In this document: positions 1 through 10,501 of the stretch, piece by piece
Layout of the letters: the number at the start of each line of letters is the position of its first letter
Position numbering within the stretch: position 1 is the first letter of the stretch
Origin: Coprinopsis marcescibilis
Taxonomy: Eukaryota; Basidiomycota; Agaricomycetes; Agaricales; Psathyrellaceae
Assembly: GCA_004369085.1 (NCBI GenBank)
Contig: ML210146.1
Location: 124,001-188,000 of the forward strand
Direction: 5' to 3'
Length of the DNA: 64,000 bases
Position numbers and translations under genes: made by a program
The notes under the pieces: model-generated
Seen by the model: the letters and a program-made list of their open reading frames with translations, nothing else
What the model was told of the DNA's origin: nothing
Database searches by the model: none

Positions 1-19
1 TTTACTATAAACTGGCACC

Positions 20-1917
20 TTACTGGCCGCCGAAAGTGAAACCTCCTTGAGGTGCATTCATATCGGATTGGAACTGTAAAAGGAAAGTCAGACTCAAAGT
101 GACTCGTGAACCAGATCAAGGGACATACAGCAAAGGCACCCGAGGCATCGACATTAGGAGCACCGATGTTAGCGTCGACATCATCCTCATCAGGGAAGTA
201 CTTGTCCATAATGTTGAACGCCTTCTTGTAGATCTCGAGGTTGTCATGCTGCTGCAGATTGTGGATCGTGACCATTCCACCAGCCTCCTCGACGTAGAGC
301 GCATATTGGTTAACACCGCTGGGACCCTGGGCAATCTTATCGGCTTCACCGATTCGGAGGATGTTGTCCAAACCGTCGAGTGCGACTTGGATGATCTTGT
401 TGTCCATCATTGTCAAAAGGTCGCAGAGGGGTCGAATACAGCCTTGGGAAACGAGGTAGCGAATAATAGATGGCTCCTGCAATCCACCGGAAGTAGCATT
501 GGAAATCGCCCAGCAAGCCTCCTTCCTGGTCTTAAAGTCGGCGTGTTGGAGTATGTTGATAAGAGGGGGGATGATGTTTGCGTCAATAACAGCTTGGATC
601 TGAGGGGGAGAACCAGCGGTGATGTTGGAAATCGTCCAGCAGGCTTCCTTGCGAATTCCATCTTTAGGAGATGACAGAAGAGAGAGAAGGGCCGGGAGGG
701 CACCCGATGCAATGACAACTTGTGTTTGGAGATCGTCGCCGGTGACGATGTTTCCGACAGAGCGCAGAGCGGGGGTCTGAACCGAAGTTGACTGGTGCAT
801 CAGGAGATCGACAAGGCGCCTGCAAACACCGGACTCGATAACCGCTTGGATCTTGTCATTGGAACCATCCGAGAGGTAGGAAATAGCCCAGCAAGCGTCG
901 ATGAGGATTTCGTCGTCGAGTGAGTAGATCAATTTTGTGAGGACAGTCAAAGCCGGCGAGATCTACGAGAGACGTCAACACTCCACATCTGAACACGAAG
1001 CAAGACTCCGTACCAAATCCCAATCTGGTTGAGGGGACTTTCCTCTGCAGAAGTTACTGAGAGTCCAAGTGGCATTCCTGAGCATGCTGATCTTGTGATT
1101 TTCGCTCAAAAGGGCAAGAAGAGGTCGAAGGGCACCCTGTTGGAGCACATAGTCTCGGCACTGAGGGCTATCACCAGCGATGTTACCCAAAGCCCAGACA
1201 GCTTGCTCCCTGACATCCAAAACCGGGGAAGAGAGCAGCTTGATGAATTCTGGGACAGCCTGGGCATTGATAACGACTTGAGTGTGCTCGGCGGTTCCAG
1301 AGGCAATGTTCGTAAGCGCCCATGCAGCCTCAAACTATTCAGCAAGCAAGATAATGAGTTTACTGCCCAATAGAGATCGGTGGGGAAATCCAAACTTACC
1401 TGAAGCATAGGTTGGCCGTGTTGAAGGAACTCGACGAAGCGTGGCACAACGCCACACTCGATAACACGCTCGATGGGAGGGTTCTTTTCTTTTGATAGCA
1501 GCCTGCGGAATTTGGTGGTGGCATCGAGCTGACGTTCAGGATCGTCCGAGAAAACACCCGAGATCATCTCCTCAGCGAGCTAGAGAGATGCATTTTGAGC
1601 GAAACTGGGCTCAGAGAATGAAGAGATGGAGTGCTTACAGGAGCTTCCCATGTTCCAGGGCCAACATCCTCATCGGAATCAGCACCTGCCGATGGAAGGA
1701 AATTTCGCCTTTTGGAGATGTTCTCTTCACGCTTTTGACGTCTGATTTCGACCTGCTGCTCTTCACGGCGACGTCTGAGATCGTCCTGCTTGAGAGCACC
1801 CTTGCTTTTGTAGGCTGTTGAAGAGCACGCGTTTGCAAAAGGATCGTGATAGTGTTTGGGATGAAGCCTACCTTCCCTACGCGCCTTCATAGTTCTGGAT
1901 TCACCCGCAGTCTCCAT
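20..1917 (-). CDS. SRP1: Importin subunit alpha (karyopherin alpha, SRP1/KAP60 type)
   Basis: Nuclear import adaptor that binds classical nuclear localisation signals and hands cargo to importin beta. The start at 1917 gives [15 protein letters not shown]; a short intron follows, then [20 protein letters not shown], the importin-beta-binding domain with its arginine-rich helix. Downstream exons encode tandem armadillo repeats with the family's Trp/Asn ladder (for example [17 protein letters not shown] and [10 protein letters not shown]), which form the NLS groove. An acidic stretch (PDEDDVDAN) precedes the tail. The last exon, after an intron ending near 60, encodes [17 protein letters not shown] and the stop at 20-22. 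At least five introns interrupt the gene. Length is consistent with the family's roughly 530 residues. A long antisense ORF over the 3' half is a shadow. Identification is secure; internal exon borders are approximate. Confidence 0.95.
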
Positions 1918-2119
1918 TATAGTCGTTGATATGTCGTAGCAGAGAGTAGACGATGGATGGAGAAGATGGAGGAATGGAAAGAAGAGAGAAATGGTCAGGC
2001 TTTGCTCTGAAAGACCCTCGACACAAAAGACGTGACTTCAAATCGTGACCCCGATCAACCACGCGGCGTGATCAACATTCTGCCCATTGCCCAAGTCAAT
2101 TTTATTTACTGTTTACTGG

Positions 2120-3183
2120 CTACAACACCCGCAAAGGCTTTCCATCCAAAAATCCTACAATGTTTTCCACCGTTTCTCCATAAAACACACTCAAGTTGGT
2201 GTCACTCAGGTATCCAGAGTGTGGACTTAGTGTTACATTCTCCAGTTTTCGAATTGGATGATCCAGAGGTAAAGGCTCAATATCGAACACCTCCAGTCCC
2301 GCACCTGCAAACACTTTCTTCTGTAATGCCTCTACCAATGCCTGTTCATCCACCAGCGGCCCTCGAGATGTGTTGATCAGATACGCCGTCTTCTTCAACA
2401 AAGCCAGATCCTCTCGTTTCACGATGTGCCGAGTGCTTCCCGAAAGCACCAAATGCAAAGAAACGATGTCACTGCGGCGCAGGAGCTCCTCCTTTGTTGC
2501 CACAAATTCCACCCCCGCAGCTTCTGCCCTTTCAGGAGTCAGATTTGGCGACCATCCGATGACGTTCAGGTCAAAGATCTTTGCTATCTGCCCTTCCATC
2601 AGTTTTGTTTAAGAACAAAGCAGATAAAGCGTTATACCTGCGCGGTTTTCGCGCCCAGTCTACCAAGCCCAATTAAGCCCAAAGTGCGACCAGCCAACCC
2701 GATTGGAAGCGTGCTCTGCCATTGTGGATTGCCTGCCTTAATATTCCTGTCCTCCACTACCAATTGTCGCACCGTCGCAAGGAGCAAGGTCCAGATGTGC
2801 TCGACTGTGGTGTTTCCGCCACCATTTGTGCCCGAGACGACAATCCCCTTTTCCTTGGCATAGGTGATGTCGATCCCCAGATTTCGAAGACCAGTTGTTG
2901 CGATAAATCTGCAAGATACTCATTAGCTCGGATTCGGGCCTTGTCAGGGGTAAGCTTACTTCAAATTTGGTAACCTATCCAACAAGGATCGATTAAACTT
3001 GGTTCGCTCCCGCATGGCACAAATGATTTCATATGGCTCAAGACGCTGAACCAATGCATCTTCGTCATGAATAGTATCTCTGTAAACATCTATCAGCACT
3101 CTGTTGCCCAGGGGCGACCAATCGGCCAAGGTTAGTGCAAAGCCCTGATAATCGTCAAGAATTGCCACTCTGGGAAGAGACAT
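2120..3183 (-). CDS. D-isomer-specific 2-hydroxyacid dehydrogenase, NAD-binding
   Basis: Predicted NAD(P)-dependent dehydrogenase of the D-2-hydroxyacid family (phosphoglycerate, glyoxylate or hydroxypyruvate reductase-like); the exact substrate cannot be read from sequence. Three exons. Exon 1 starts MSLPRVAILDDYQG at 3183; a TTG two codons upstream is not needed. Exon 2 has the nucleotide-binding motif GLIGLGRLG. Exon 3 carries the rest of the Rossmann fold and the catalytic residues in family order: Arg in NTSRGPLVDE, Glu in GLEVFDIEPLP and His in SPHSGY. All three catalytic residues are present, so it should be active. It sits in tandem, same strand, downstream of RPN2, with nothing tying it functionally to its neighbours. 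Confidence 0.9.
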
Positions 3184-3273
3184 GTTCAAAGCGGTAGAGA
3201 AGGGAGGGAGGGATGCACGAATACTATTGACAGAATTATCTAGTGTTACAAGAAAGGCGTGATAGAATGGTGT

Positions 3274-6200
3274 TTAGGTGTCATCGTCGAACGGATACTA
3301 CAAATAACGACGGGATTAGCAATCGGTTATAATTCCGGCAAGTTAGCAAAGCGTACCTCAAATGGTTCTGGTGGAGCTGCTTCTGGCGTGCTTTCGTCAA
3401 GTGCGATATGTCGCCCAGTTGGGAGAGCCTGTCCGGTCGCAGGCGCAGCATGAGCAGGTTCGGGTATTGGCGGTGGTTCCAAAGAGATGAATTCGGATTC
3501 CTCATCTGGACGCTGGTCCGTCAAGATGAGAATGCCGCCACCTCCTGCGAATTTGTCGGTGCCCGCCGAGTGAAGTATCGACTTTGACGCGGGTTTTGTC
3601 GAAACTGAGCGGACGGGTTGATAACGGCAATCTCTTGGGAACGAGATGTACGGTAGTTGGGCGGGAGTGACACGAGACAAGTTGGGCTTCTTTTCGAATG
3701 AAGGTTCTGCCTGTTTCTTAGGTGCAACCTTGGTTTCTTCAACAGCCTCCTTGTCATTTTCCTCTGCCTTCATCTCGACATCAGCATCACCTTCAGCATC
3801 CTTGTCCTGTAAACAATTAGCGCAGGTTGATGGCGATAGAAGGTAGGACTTACGAGATCCATTGCATCACCCTCAGCTGCAGCCTTCTTCTTCTCCCGCG
3901 CTTTAACCTTTGCAGTCGTCGACAGCACGGCAGTAGCAACCTTTGCAACTGTTTCTTTCTTCGGGGGCGTGGTCACTGAGGGATATGCGAATTGACTAGG
4001 CTTGGCGTTGGAGACAAAGTCAAAGACAGGAGCCTGAAAACCAAAATGTTCAATACGACGCATCCAATCATGAATTTGCTGGGCATACCTTCAGATCGCC
4101 ATTGAGACCGATAATTCCAGTGGGAGTGAAGGCAAGACATGCGCAATGAGCGAGAGGATACCAGTACCAGAACTGGCAGAACAATGCCATGCCGACAATT
4201 GCGCTTGTATTTGCACTTCCAGCTTGGCTCTGTAGACTGATGGTGACATTTCTGCCTCCAGCATCGATGAAGCCCTGTGCCAGTGAAGCACCGAATCGAG
4301 CGACAGGATCTTCATGCTTATCCCCGATGACCTTGGCATACTTTGCTCTGGTGGCAGCGAAAGAAGGTGTCGAGGCCTCCGATTGCTCAACAAGGACCAT
4401 TCCTAGCGCAATGTAGGCCCCTTGCCTGACAAAGTCGGTACTATCTTTGGTCATGGGCTCGAGAATCTCGATTGCATCCTAAAAGCGAATCTCAGTAGCT
4501 ATTCAGTCACTGACAATCGGAATGCATCTTACCTGAAGACCAGTTCCAGCACATGCGATACCCAAAGCAAGAGTAGCCCCACAGCGCACGTGGGGGTTGT
4601 AACTTTCGCTCAACAGTTGAACCACTCGAGGAACTTGGCTTGGATTCTTGAACAACAAGAATGCCAATGAAGTGACAGCCGCGCGACGAACATCGTCGGA
4701 GGTATCAGAAACGGCAATATGAAGGAGTTGTCGAACAGCGTCGTTGTTTGCGGTACCAGCATATGCCAGCGCCAAGGTGTAAACACCACCATAGCGAAGA
4801 ATGGGATCCTAATAGATGGTAAGAAATGTGTGCATACTCCCAAATTTAGCAAAGACTCACCCTCTCAGCAAGCAAGACCTTGATGGTTTCGTCAGCTTCT
4901 TCTTGTCGTCCATAGTAGATGAAAGCGGTTCCCATAGCCAAACCACGAATGATTTTCTCGTGCTGGGTTTCGCGAGCGTAGTGAAGCATCTCCCCAACAG
5001 GTTCTTCTGCAGCGGTGCCCAGCATCACCAAGCCCATGGCGTATCCTGCGGCTTCGCCAGCAATAGCCGAGTCCGTGAACAATACTGTCTTCAAATCTTC
5101 GAATGTGTCGAGGTTCTTCGAGCCCATTCCCGCAACGCCAAGACCCAGGGCCGCACCGTGTTGCACAACCTCACCTTGAGCAGACTTCAAAGCGTCACGG
5201 AGGTAGGTCGTGATGTCACTACCACATCCCGCGTTAATCAGACCAAGTGCGTACAGGGCACCACCTTCGGAGTAGTTGGCTCCTGTTACACCACTCTCGC
5301 CCGCAGCCTGAGGAAGGTAAGGGCCAAGGATAACTTCGCCTTGCTCGAAGAAACCTTTGTGGATGACGCCTAGAGCAGCGGTGGCGGAAAATTTGGCCCA
5401 ATTCGTTGCGTGTCCTAACCATTCCAGGTTATCCCGAAGAAACACGTCAGATGTCGTCCCTGCGTTCATGTATGCATTTTGAAGAGTCAAGGCGGTATGG
5501 AATATCGAGGACCTGGCCTCCAAAGCATCCTATAATATTTTTCAGACAGTGTATCATCAAGGATTTGGATAAACTAACTTTGGTAGTCTTGAGGATCAAA
5601 AGATCCGTCTTGTTGTTCCGCTTCAAGAATTCGAGGTATAATTTAACTGATTCCTTTCCGGTAAGAATTTGGCGGAGCTTGTCGTATACCGGCTGTGTTG
5701 TCTGAAGGAACGCGTCAATTCATGCCCAAGTAGGAAGAATTGTTTAAACTTACCTCATCACCCTCTGGCAACGCGCTTCTAAGGTTCTCCAAGAAATCTT
5801 GTGAGCCTCCTTCGACAAGATCGAAACCAAACTGGTAGGCGAGAAGTTGCTGACTCTCTACCAGTGATGTCAGGAACGGAATGGTCAACTCTGGGTCGCT
5901 GAGAGTGATGAGGAGTCGGTTGAGGGCATGAACATGTGGCGACTGGTCACCAGTCTTGGGAGCGGGAAATAGAGGGAATATGAAGCGGAGAACTTGATCG
6001 CGATAGACCAGGGATGAATTGGTGTCGAGAACGCCTTCCATGGCGTAAGAAAGCAAGGAGACATCTTTGGTCTGAGAATATATTTTGGAAATGACATCCA
6101 GACGATGCGATTCAAGTGCAATACCAATGGCCTAATGAACCCCTTTGTCAGAACGTAAGCGCGTCAAATGAAATTGCGGGACTCACCTGCTTAAACTCGC

Positions 6201-6752
6201 CTTCTGAGATGCATCGGTCGAAAATGGTTTCAATAATGGATTGCAATCGAGGGTCGACCTTTGATTTGCCTCCGGATTCCTCTTCTGACCGCGCTTGGAT
6301 ATACCGATCAATAGCATTGGCTAAAGATGCGTTAATGACGTCCTGGTGGGCAAGGGCCAATGTTGGACTTACAAACGATGGTTTCGACATATTCCTCTGA
6401 CCCACGGGTCTTTGCTTCAGATTGGAACGCGCTTCCGGCACCGAGCGCGAAGGACAACGCCTCCTCGTATTCGCCTAGGAAGTAATAAACTTTGGATGCA
6501 AGCAGAGCCGCCGCGTCGCGTGCAGGTTTCGGGAATTCATTGTCTTCATACAACGCTTCTCTGAGATCGATGAGCCACAAGTTGCATTCAACAAGCTTGA
6601 GATACGTACATCAAAGCAATATGCTCTGAAATCTCAGCCCAGAACTGGGGCACCAAAGGAATGAGTGCTTTGAGGGCGTGTTGCTTGAATATTGGGTCGG
6701 GTTCCTGGAGCAACGCCAAAACTCCAGCTGCAGACGACTGTTGGCGGACCAT
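3274..6752 (-). CDS. RPN2: 26S proteasome regulatory subunit RPN2 (PSMD1)
   Basis: Largest scaffold subunit of the 19S proteasome base; it binds RPN1/RPN10-side subunits and the ubiquitin receptor RPN13. The start at 6752 gives [20 protein letters not shown], matching RPN2 N-termini. The centre has the proteasome/cyclosome repeats (for example [53 protein letters not shown]), which build the toroid. A Lys/Glu-rich low-complexity insert follows, then the conserved C-terminal domain. The protein ends PPEPFEYPFDDDT through a terminal exon of only 24 nt (3274-3297), spliced across a 59-nt intron (3298-3356). That tail is the RPN13-docking end in the family, so reading through to the nearer in-frame stop at 3327 would destroy it. 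About ten introns; predicted length near 1,000 residues, as expected. Divergent from COX6A. Confidence 0.95.
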
Positions 6753-7014
6753 TTCCCTTGAATTTGGGGTGGCAGATGGCTAGAGTGAGGGAGAGGGCGA
6801 GCACAAAAGCTCAAGGGGTAACGACAAGAAGAGATAATTATCCAGCCCCGAAACGCTCGATATGGAGGTGACGCGTCGCACAAGCGATCACCAGTGTCTG
6901 CGCCTTCCACATAAAACACAGACAAACACAGCCGTTGCGTTCCGTCCACTCCGAAAGAACCCTGACTGGCATTCAGCAAATTCAAAAACCCCAACTCAGT
7001 CTTTCCTTTTCGCA
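6753..7014. promoter_or_regulatory. Divergent promoter RPN2 / COX6A with a PACE-like element
   Basis: The 262-bp spacer separates the start codons of RPN2 (minus) and COX6A (plus). GGTGGCAGA at 6768-6776 differs by one base from the yeast proteasome control element GGTGGCAAA, but it lies only 16 bp from the RPN2 ATG, probably in the 5' UTR, so this is weak. No clear TATA box. Confidence 0.35.
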
Positions 7015-7622
7015 ATGTCCTTCGCTCTCCGCAACTCTTTGCGCACCGTCGCACGCAGGAATGTGCGCCAATTCTCTGCTACCGCTGAGACCCCTTTGGC
7101 CAAGTACATCGCTGAGGAGCAGGCTCTGACCCACCACGCCGCCGGTCAGTCCTAAATCTCGTGTGTTTTCAATATGAATGGGATTGAACGACCGTATATC
7201 CGTTAGAAACCACCGACCTCTGGAGAAAGATCAGGTTCGTGCGATCGTCTCACGATTTATGACGATATAACTGACAGGAGCTTCTGCAGCTACTATGTTT
7301 GCGGGCCTGCCCGTAGGTCCACCCCACGTTGTCGCATTGAGGATAGGGAATATTCACGCGTCTTTTACAGTCATAGCCTGCTCCGCCTGGGTCTACAACG
7401 TTGAAGTCGAGCACGCTGCCCATATTGAACACATCAAGCACGAGAATGGCGGCGAGCTTCCTGAGACCCCTGCATACGACCACCTCAACAGGCGTTCCAA
7501 GCCTTTCCCATGGGGAATGAACTCTCTCTTCTTCAACCCCCATGTAAGAACATCTCTGGCATTTGTTTCTGGGTTTCGTCTCACAATTTCCATAGGCCAA
7601 CAAGGACTTGAGTGACGCCTGA
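7015..7622 (+). CDS. COX13: Cytochrome c oxidase subunit VIa (COX13/COX6A)
   Basis: Small nuclear-encoded subunit of respiratory complex IV in the mitochondrial inner membrane. The ATG at 7015 opens MSFALRNSLRTVARRNVRQF, an Arg/Ser-rich mitochondrial presequence. Five exons can be joined in frame: presequence and AETPLAKYIAEEQALTHHAA; ETTDLWRKI; SYYVCGPA; the single membrane span and matrix-exposed part (LIACSAWVYNVEVEHAAH, then PAYDHLNRRSKPFPWGMNSL); and the final eight codons ANKDLSDA. The acceptor at ttctgcag (before CTACTATG) gives the family motif WRKISYYVC; the earlier gacag would insert extra residues. KPFPWG-NSLFFNP is the COX6A signature. A very fragmented gene for about 130 residues. 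Confidence 0.93.
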
Positions 7623-7911
7623 TCTTAGAAGCATCCACCCAGTATACCTCGTGTAGACAATATCATCCAAAGTGCTATTAACAAACCACAGCCCCTGGGA
7701 GGCGAGTCAAAATGAATTATTCCTATGCTGCGTGCGAGTAGCTACAAGCAGTAACTGGAGGCTGGCCAGAGCATTCTGGACCGACCTGGAACCCACACAA
7801 GCCCGATGTCCGTGTCTCAAACCCTAGGAGAGTCCGTGATGCCCAAAGCATACAATCTCAAAAAAGTATACGCTACTAATAATTGTTCATTAAGCTCGAA
7901 CGCTTATGGTC

Positions 7912-9052
7912 CTAAGACACGAAGGCGAACATAATGGCAGAAATACCAGCCAACACGGCGGAGAGGCGCATAGGAGGCGACAAACAGCTTGCTCTGAGAA
8001 CAGTGAGCGCTAGATCGAAGACAATAGAAACCCCTACTCACCCACTAGCGCTGCCCCCTCGAGAGTTTTCCGATAAACCGGTTGGTGTTGGCACCCGCAG
8101 TGTCACTACAGAGCGCGGTAGGTCTTGTTGAGGAATAATACCGCCGTTACCGCCCGGCAACCCTTGAGGGACTCCTCCTATGATTACGATACCAGAAGCA
8201 GCAGGAGTCGGCGTGCTCCTTGGGACTGTTCGCGTGGCAAAAGTCACTGGAGCTGAAGGAAGTTCCACTTGGGGTCTTTGAGTTTCCGCTGGTGGGTCGT
8301 TGGGAATTTGAACAATGGTAGGGACGCTGTTGGGCTCGTCGGAAACCGTGAAGATAGGTACTAGAAACAACAAAACATGTCAGCTCCATGGCGCCTTGAC
8401 AAGTTATGCAAGCCAACTTACTTCCTGTCGATTCCGTTGCCGGCAACTCTGTTTGGGTGATTGAAGGGACGGGGGTCGCGGTCACTGTTTCGGTAATTGC
8501 ACCGGCGGATGATTGAGGAGCTGCCGCTGGTTCGACAAAGGTCGCGACGCCCCTCATCAAGTTTGCCACTGCGAGTTTAGATGTAAGTTTAGCGATACAG
8601 CAAAATGACCGACGACGTACGTTCCGCTTGAAGGTCTTCCAGTGTGGCAAGAGTGGCCTCGTACTCAGGGGTTCCCAGAGTTTCTGCACAACAGAGTTAA
8701 ACACGGGCTCAAGGATAAAAGTGAGAACACATACGAGCCTGTAAATCGACTTCTGAGATATGAACTAGATCCACCAAATCGACAATATTAACTGGATCAC
8801 GGAATGTGAGTAGGAGATTGGTGAATTGAACCTTGACAACGTACGGTCGACTGGTCCACCATCAACAGAGGCAACTAAAAGTCTTGTCTGTCTTCGATGG
8901 AGGTGGTTGTGTTCCCTTGGGACGATCGGTTGACGTGCTTGGAGATTCCGTTGTGGTTGCGCGATAGGCGATGCGCTCGCTAGTTGGCTCATGAGAGCAG
9001 CGACCAGCACATAGAGAATAGGCCAACTCGTTTTCGTCCAATTCGATAGCAT
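7912..9052 (-). CDS. Secreted protein of unknown function, probable GPI anchor
   Basis: No family recognised. The start at 9052 gives MLSNWTKTSWPILYVLVAAL, a signal peptide with likely cleavage near ASASP. After a basic stretch (LHRRQTR) come five more exons joined by introns of about 50-60 nt. The mature part has an acidic, hydrophobic segment (VNIVDLVDLVHISEVDLQAQ), a short helical region (EYEATLATLEDLQAELANLM), then a Ser/Thr/Pro-rich stalk likely to be O-mannosylated. The last exon ends GASCLSPPMRLSAVLAGISA-IMFAFVS at the stop 7912-7914. A small-residue site followed by a hydrophobic tail with nothing after it is the pattern of a GPI attachment signal. About 300 residues. Likely a cell-wall or plasma-membrane protein. 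It lies in tandem with a second gene of the same architecture (9608-10272). Confidence 0.7.
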
Positions 9053-9607
9053 AGTTCCCGGCTTTATTGCTGTTAATTTTGACGGGTATTTGATAGGAAG
9101 AGCTGAAAGCAAAGGATGCTAGGTTGGTTCGAAAAGAGTTGAGCAATGGGAAGGAACGAAAGTGAAAGAAAGCGGGGGAGCGCTGCTCCTAAACCAGCCT
9201 GTAGGCTGTGGTGAAAAAGGTTGAAAAAGAACGAAGGATGGAAAAAAGGAAGAGAGAAAGAGAAGGAACTGAACGAGAACGACTCTGCAGTCGTTACTGG
9301 TCGCAACGGTCTAAGCAGTGGGAAGGATACCCGTCCTGCGCGACGGGCTTTGCCAGACTCTCTGGCTGATTGCATCAAACGTTGAGAACACAGAATCAGC
9401 GATGGTCGTTGGATGGTCGCGTGTTCGAGCTTTCGTTGCCAAGGGCATCCTTTATCCTGAGGAAACCAGATCCAATCAGAAACAAGGCCAAGTCTATAGC
9501 AACAGAAGTGTCCAATACATGCGTGAAGTGATTAATTGCACGGGTATATTTATATAGAGTATGAGTATGTTGTCCGTAACGAGTGCGAGAGGAAGAAGCG
9601 AGCGTGT
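9053..9607. other. Intergenic; CT-rich promoter tract for the upstream secreted-protein gene
   Basis: No gene seen. On the minus strand about 9140-9290 is strongly pyrimidine-rich (runs of CTTTTT, CTTTCT and TTCCAT), as is common just upstream of transcription starts in fungi. It would belong to the promoter or leader of the secreted protein starting at 9052. The rest is presumably the 3' end of the gene at 9608-10272. Confidence 0.4.
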
Positions 9608-10272
9608 TTAGACAATGAGGAATGCACCAAGCAATGCACTGCCCAGCACGGTGGCTGCGCCTATGAGGAGTGTTGACCGCACATGCGGAAGGTTGGCAGA
9701 AGCCGCATTGTTGTTGCGGACGCTAGAAATCTCTGCACCAGCTGCAGCCGTTGCGACATGGTACTGGGAACCAAACTTGGAGGTCAAAACGCCGGCCCCT
9801 TCATCGGCAAGGGTGATAGCTTCGCCGCCTACACTCGTGATAACGGTAACTGCCTTTCCGCCAACCGCTATAAAAAATAATTGAGTACTGAAAATTCCAG
9901 AAAGACATGCCGACATACAGGTGACGATTGGGACAATCTCTCCCACTCTGCTGGTGAAAGAGTCACCAACATCAACGGCTACACTAGTAACACCGTCAAT
10001 AACATCTCCACCAACGCTGGTGGCATCGTTGAAAACAGAAGTAACACCGTCAACGACTAGACGGAGAGTCAGATTGCAATAGTTTTATGCGGTAAAATAC
10101 ACACTTTCGGACACTGTGAAAGAAGAAGAGTCAGTGCTTATTTTGACATTGACGCCATAGAGGCCAGCTCACAAAGTTGACGCTTTTCGACAGCTGCCTC
10201 TGCTCCGGGGGCGGGAGAGGCCACAACGACAGAGGCAGAAACAAGGGCAGCGACGAAATACTTGAATTGCAT
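9608..10272 (-). CDS. Small secreted repeat protein with Kex2 site and hydrophobic C-terminal tail
   Basis: No family recognised. The ATG at 10272 gives [20 protein letters not shown], a signal peptide, then a short propeptide ending in the dibasic VEKRQL, a Kex2-type site. The mature protein has imperfect repeats around [55 protein letters not shown] hydrophobic C-terminus ([20 protein letters not shown] followed by IV and the stop) suggests a GPI anchor signal. Joining exons gives about 170 residues. A 9-nt microexon (10105-10113) lies between a 59-nt and a 48-nt intron, each with good donor, branch and acceptor signals; skipping it keeps the frame. The tandem neighbour 7912-9052 has the same signal-peptide-plus-tail layout but no obvious sequence identity. 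Confidence 0.7.
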
Positions 10273-10339
10273 TTTTAACGGGAGGGAGGAAAGGCGGAAA
10301 GGAAAAGTTATCTGGCAGGCACAAAACGCGACTGACCTC

Positions 10340-10348
10340 TATATAAAT
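10340..10348. promoter_or_regulatory. TATA-like element between the secreted-protein gene and RPE1
   Basis: TATATAAAT on the plus strand reads ATTTATATA on the minus strand. It is about 70 bp upstream of the minus-strand ATG at 10272 and about 155 bp upstream of the RPE1 ATG at 10502. The spacing fits the minus gene better. Confidence 0.35.
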
Positions 10349-10501
10349 TACACGAGCAGGGGCAGTGTCAAGGCCAAGCTCGGCCAAGACCGACCATGTT
10401 CTGATGACGTCAGCATAATTTATCGATCTAATCTGAGCACAGGAAACCTCTACTCGTTCTTTTCTACCCGAGAAGCTTATTTCACCGCAGCAACTACAGC
10501 A

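Noticed and set aside
99..674. 191-codon plus-strand ORF over the importin alpha gene
   Set aside because: Antisense shadow of the conserved armadillo-repeat exons; no motif of its own.
4816..5373. 185-codon plus-strand ORF
   Set aside because: Antisense to conserved RPN2 exons; arises from codon bias.
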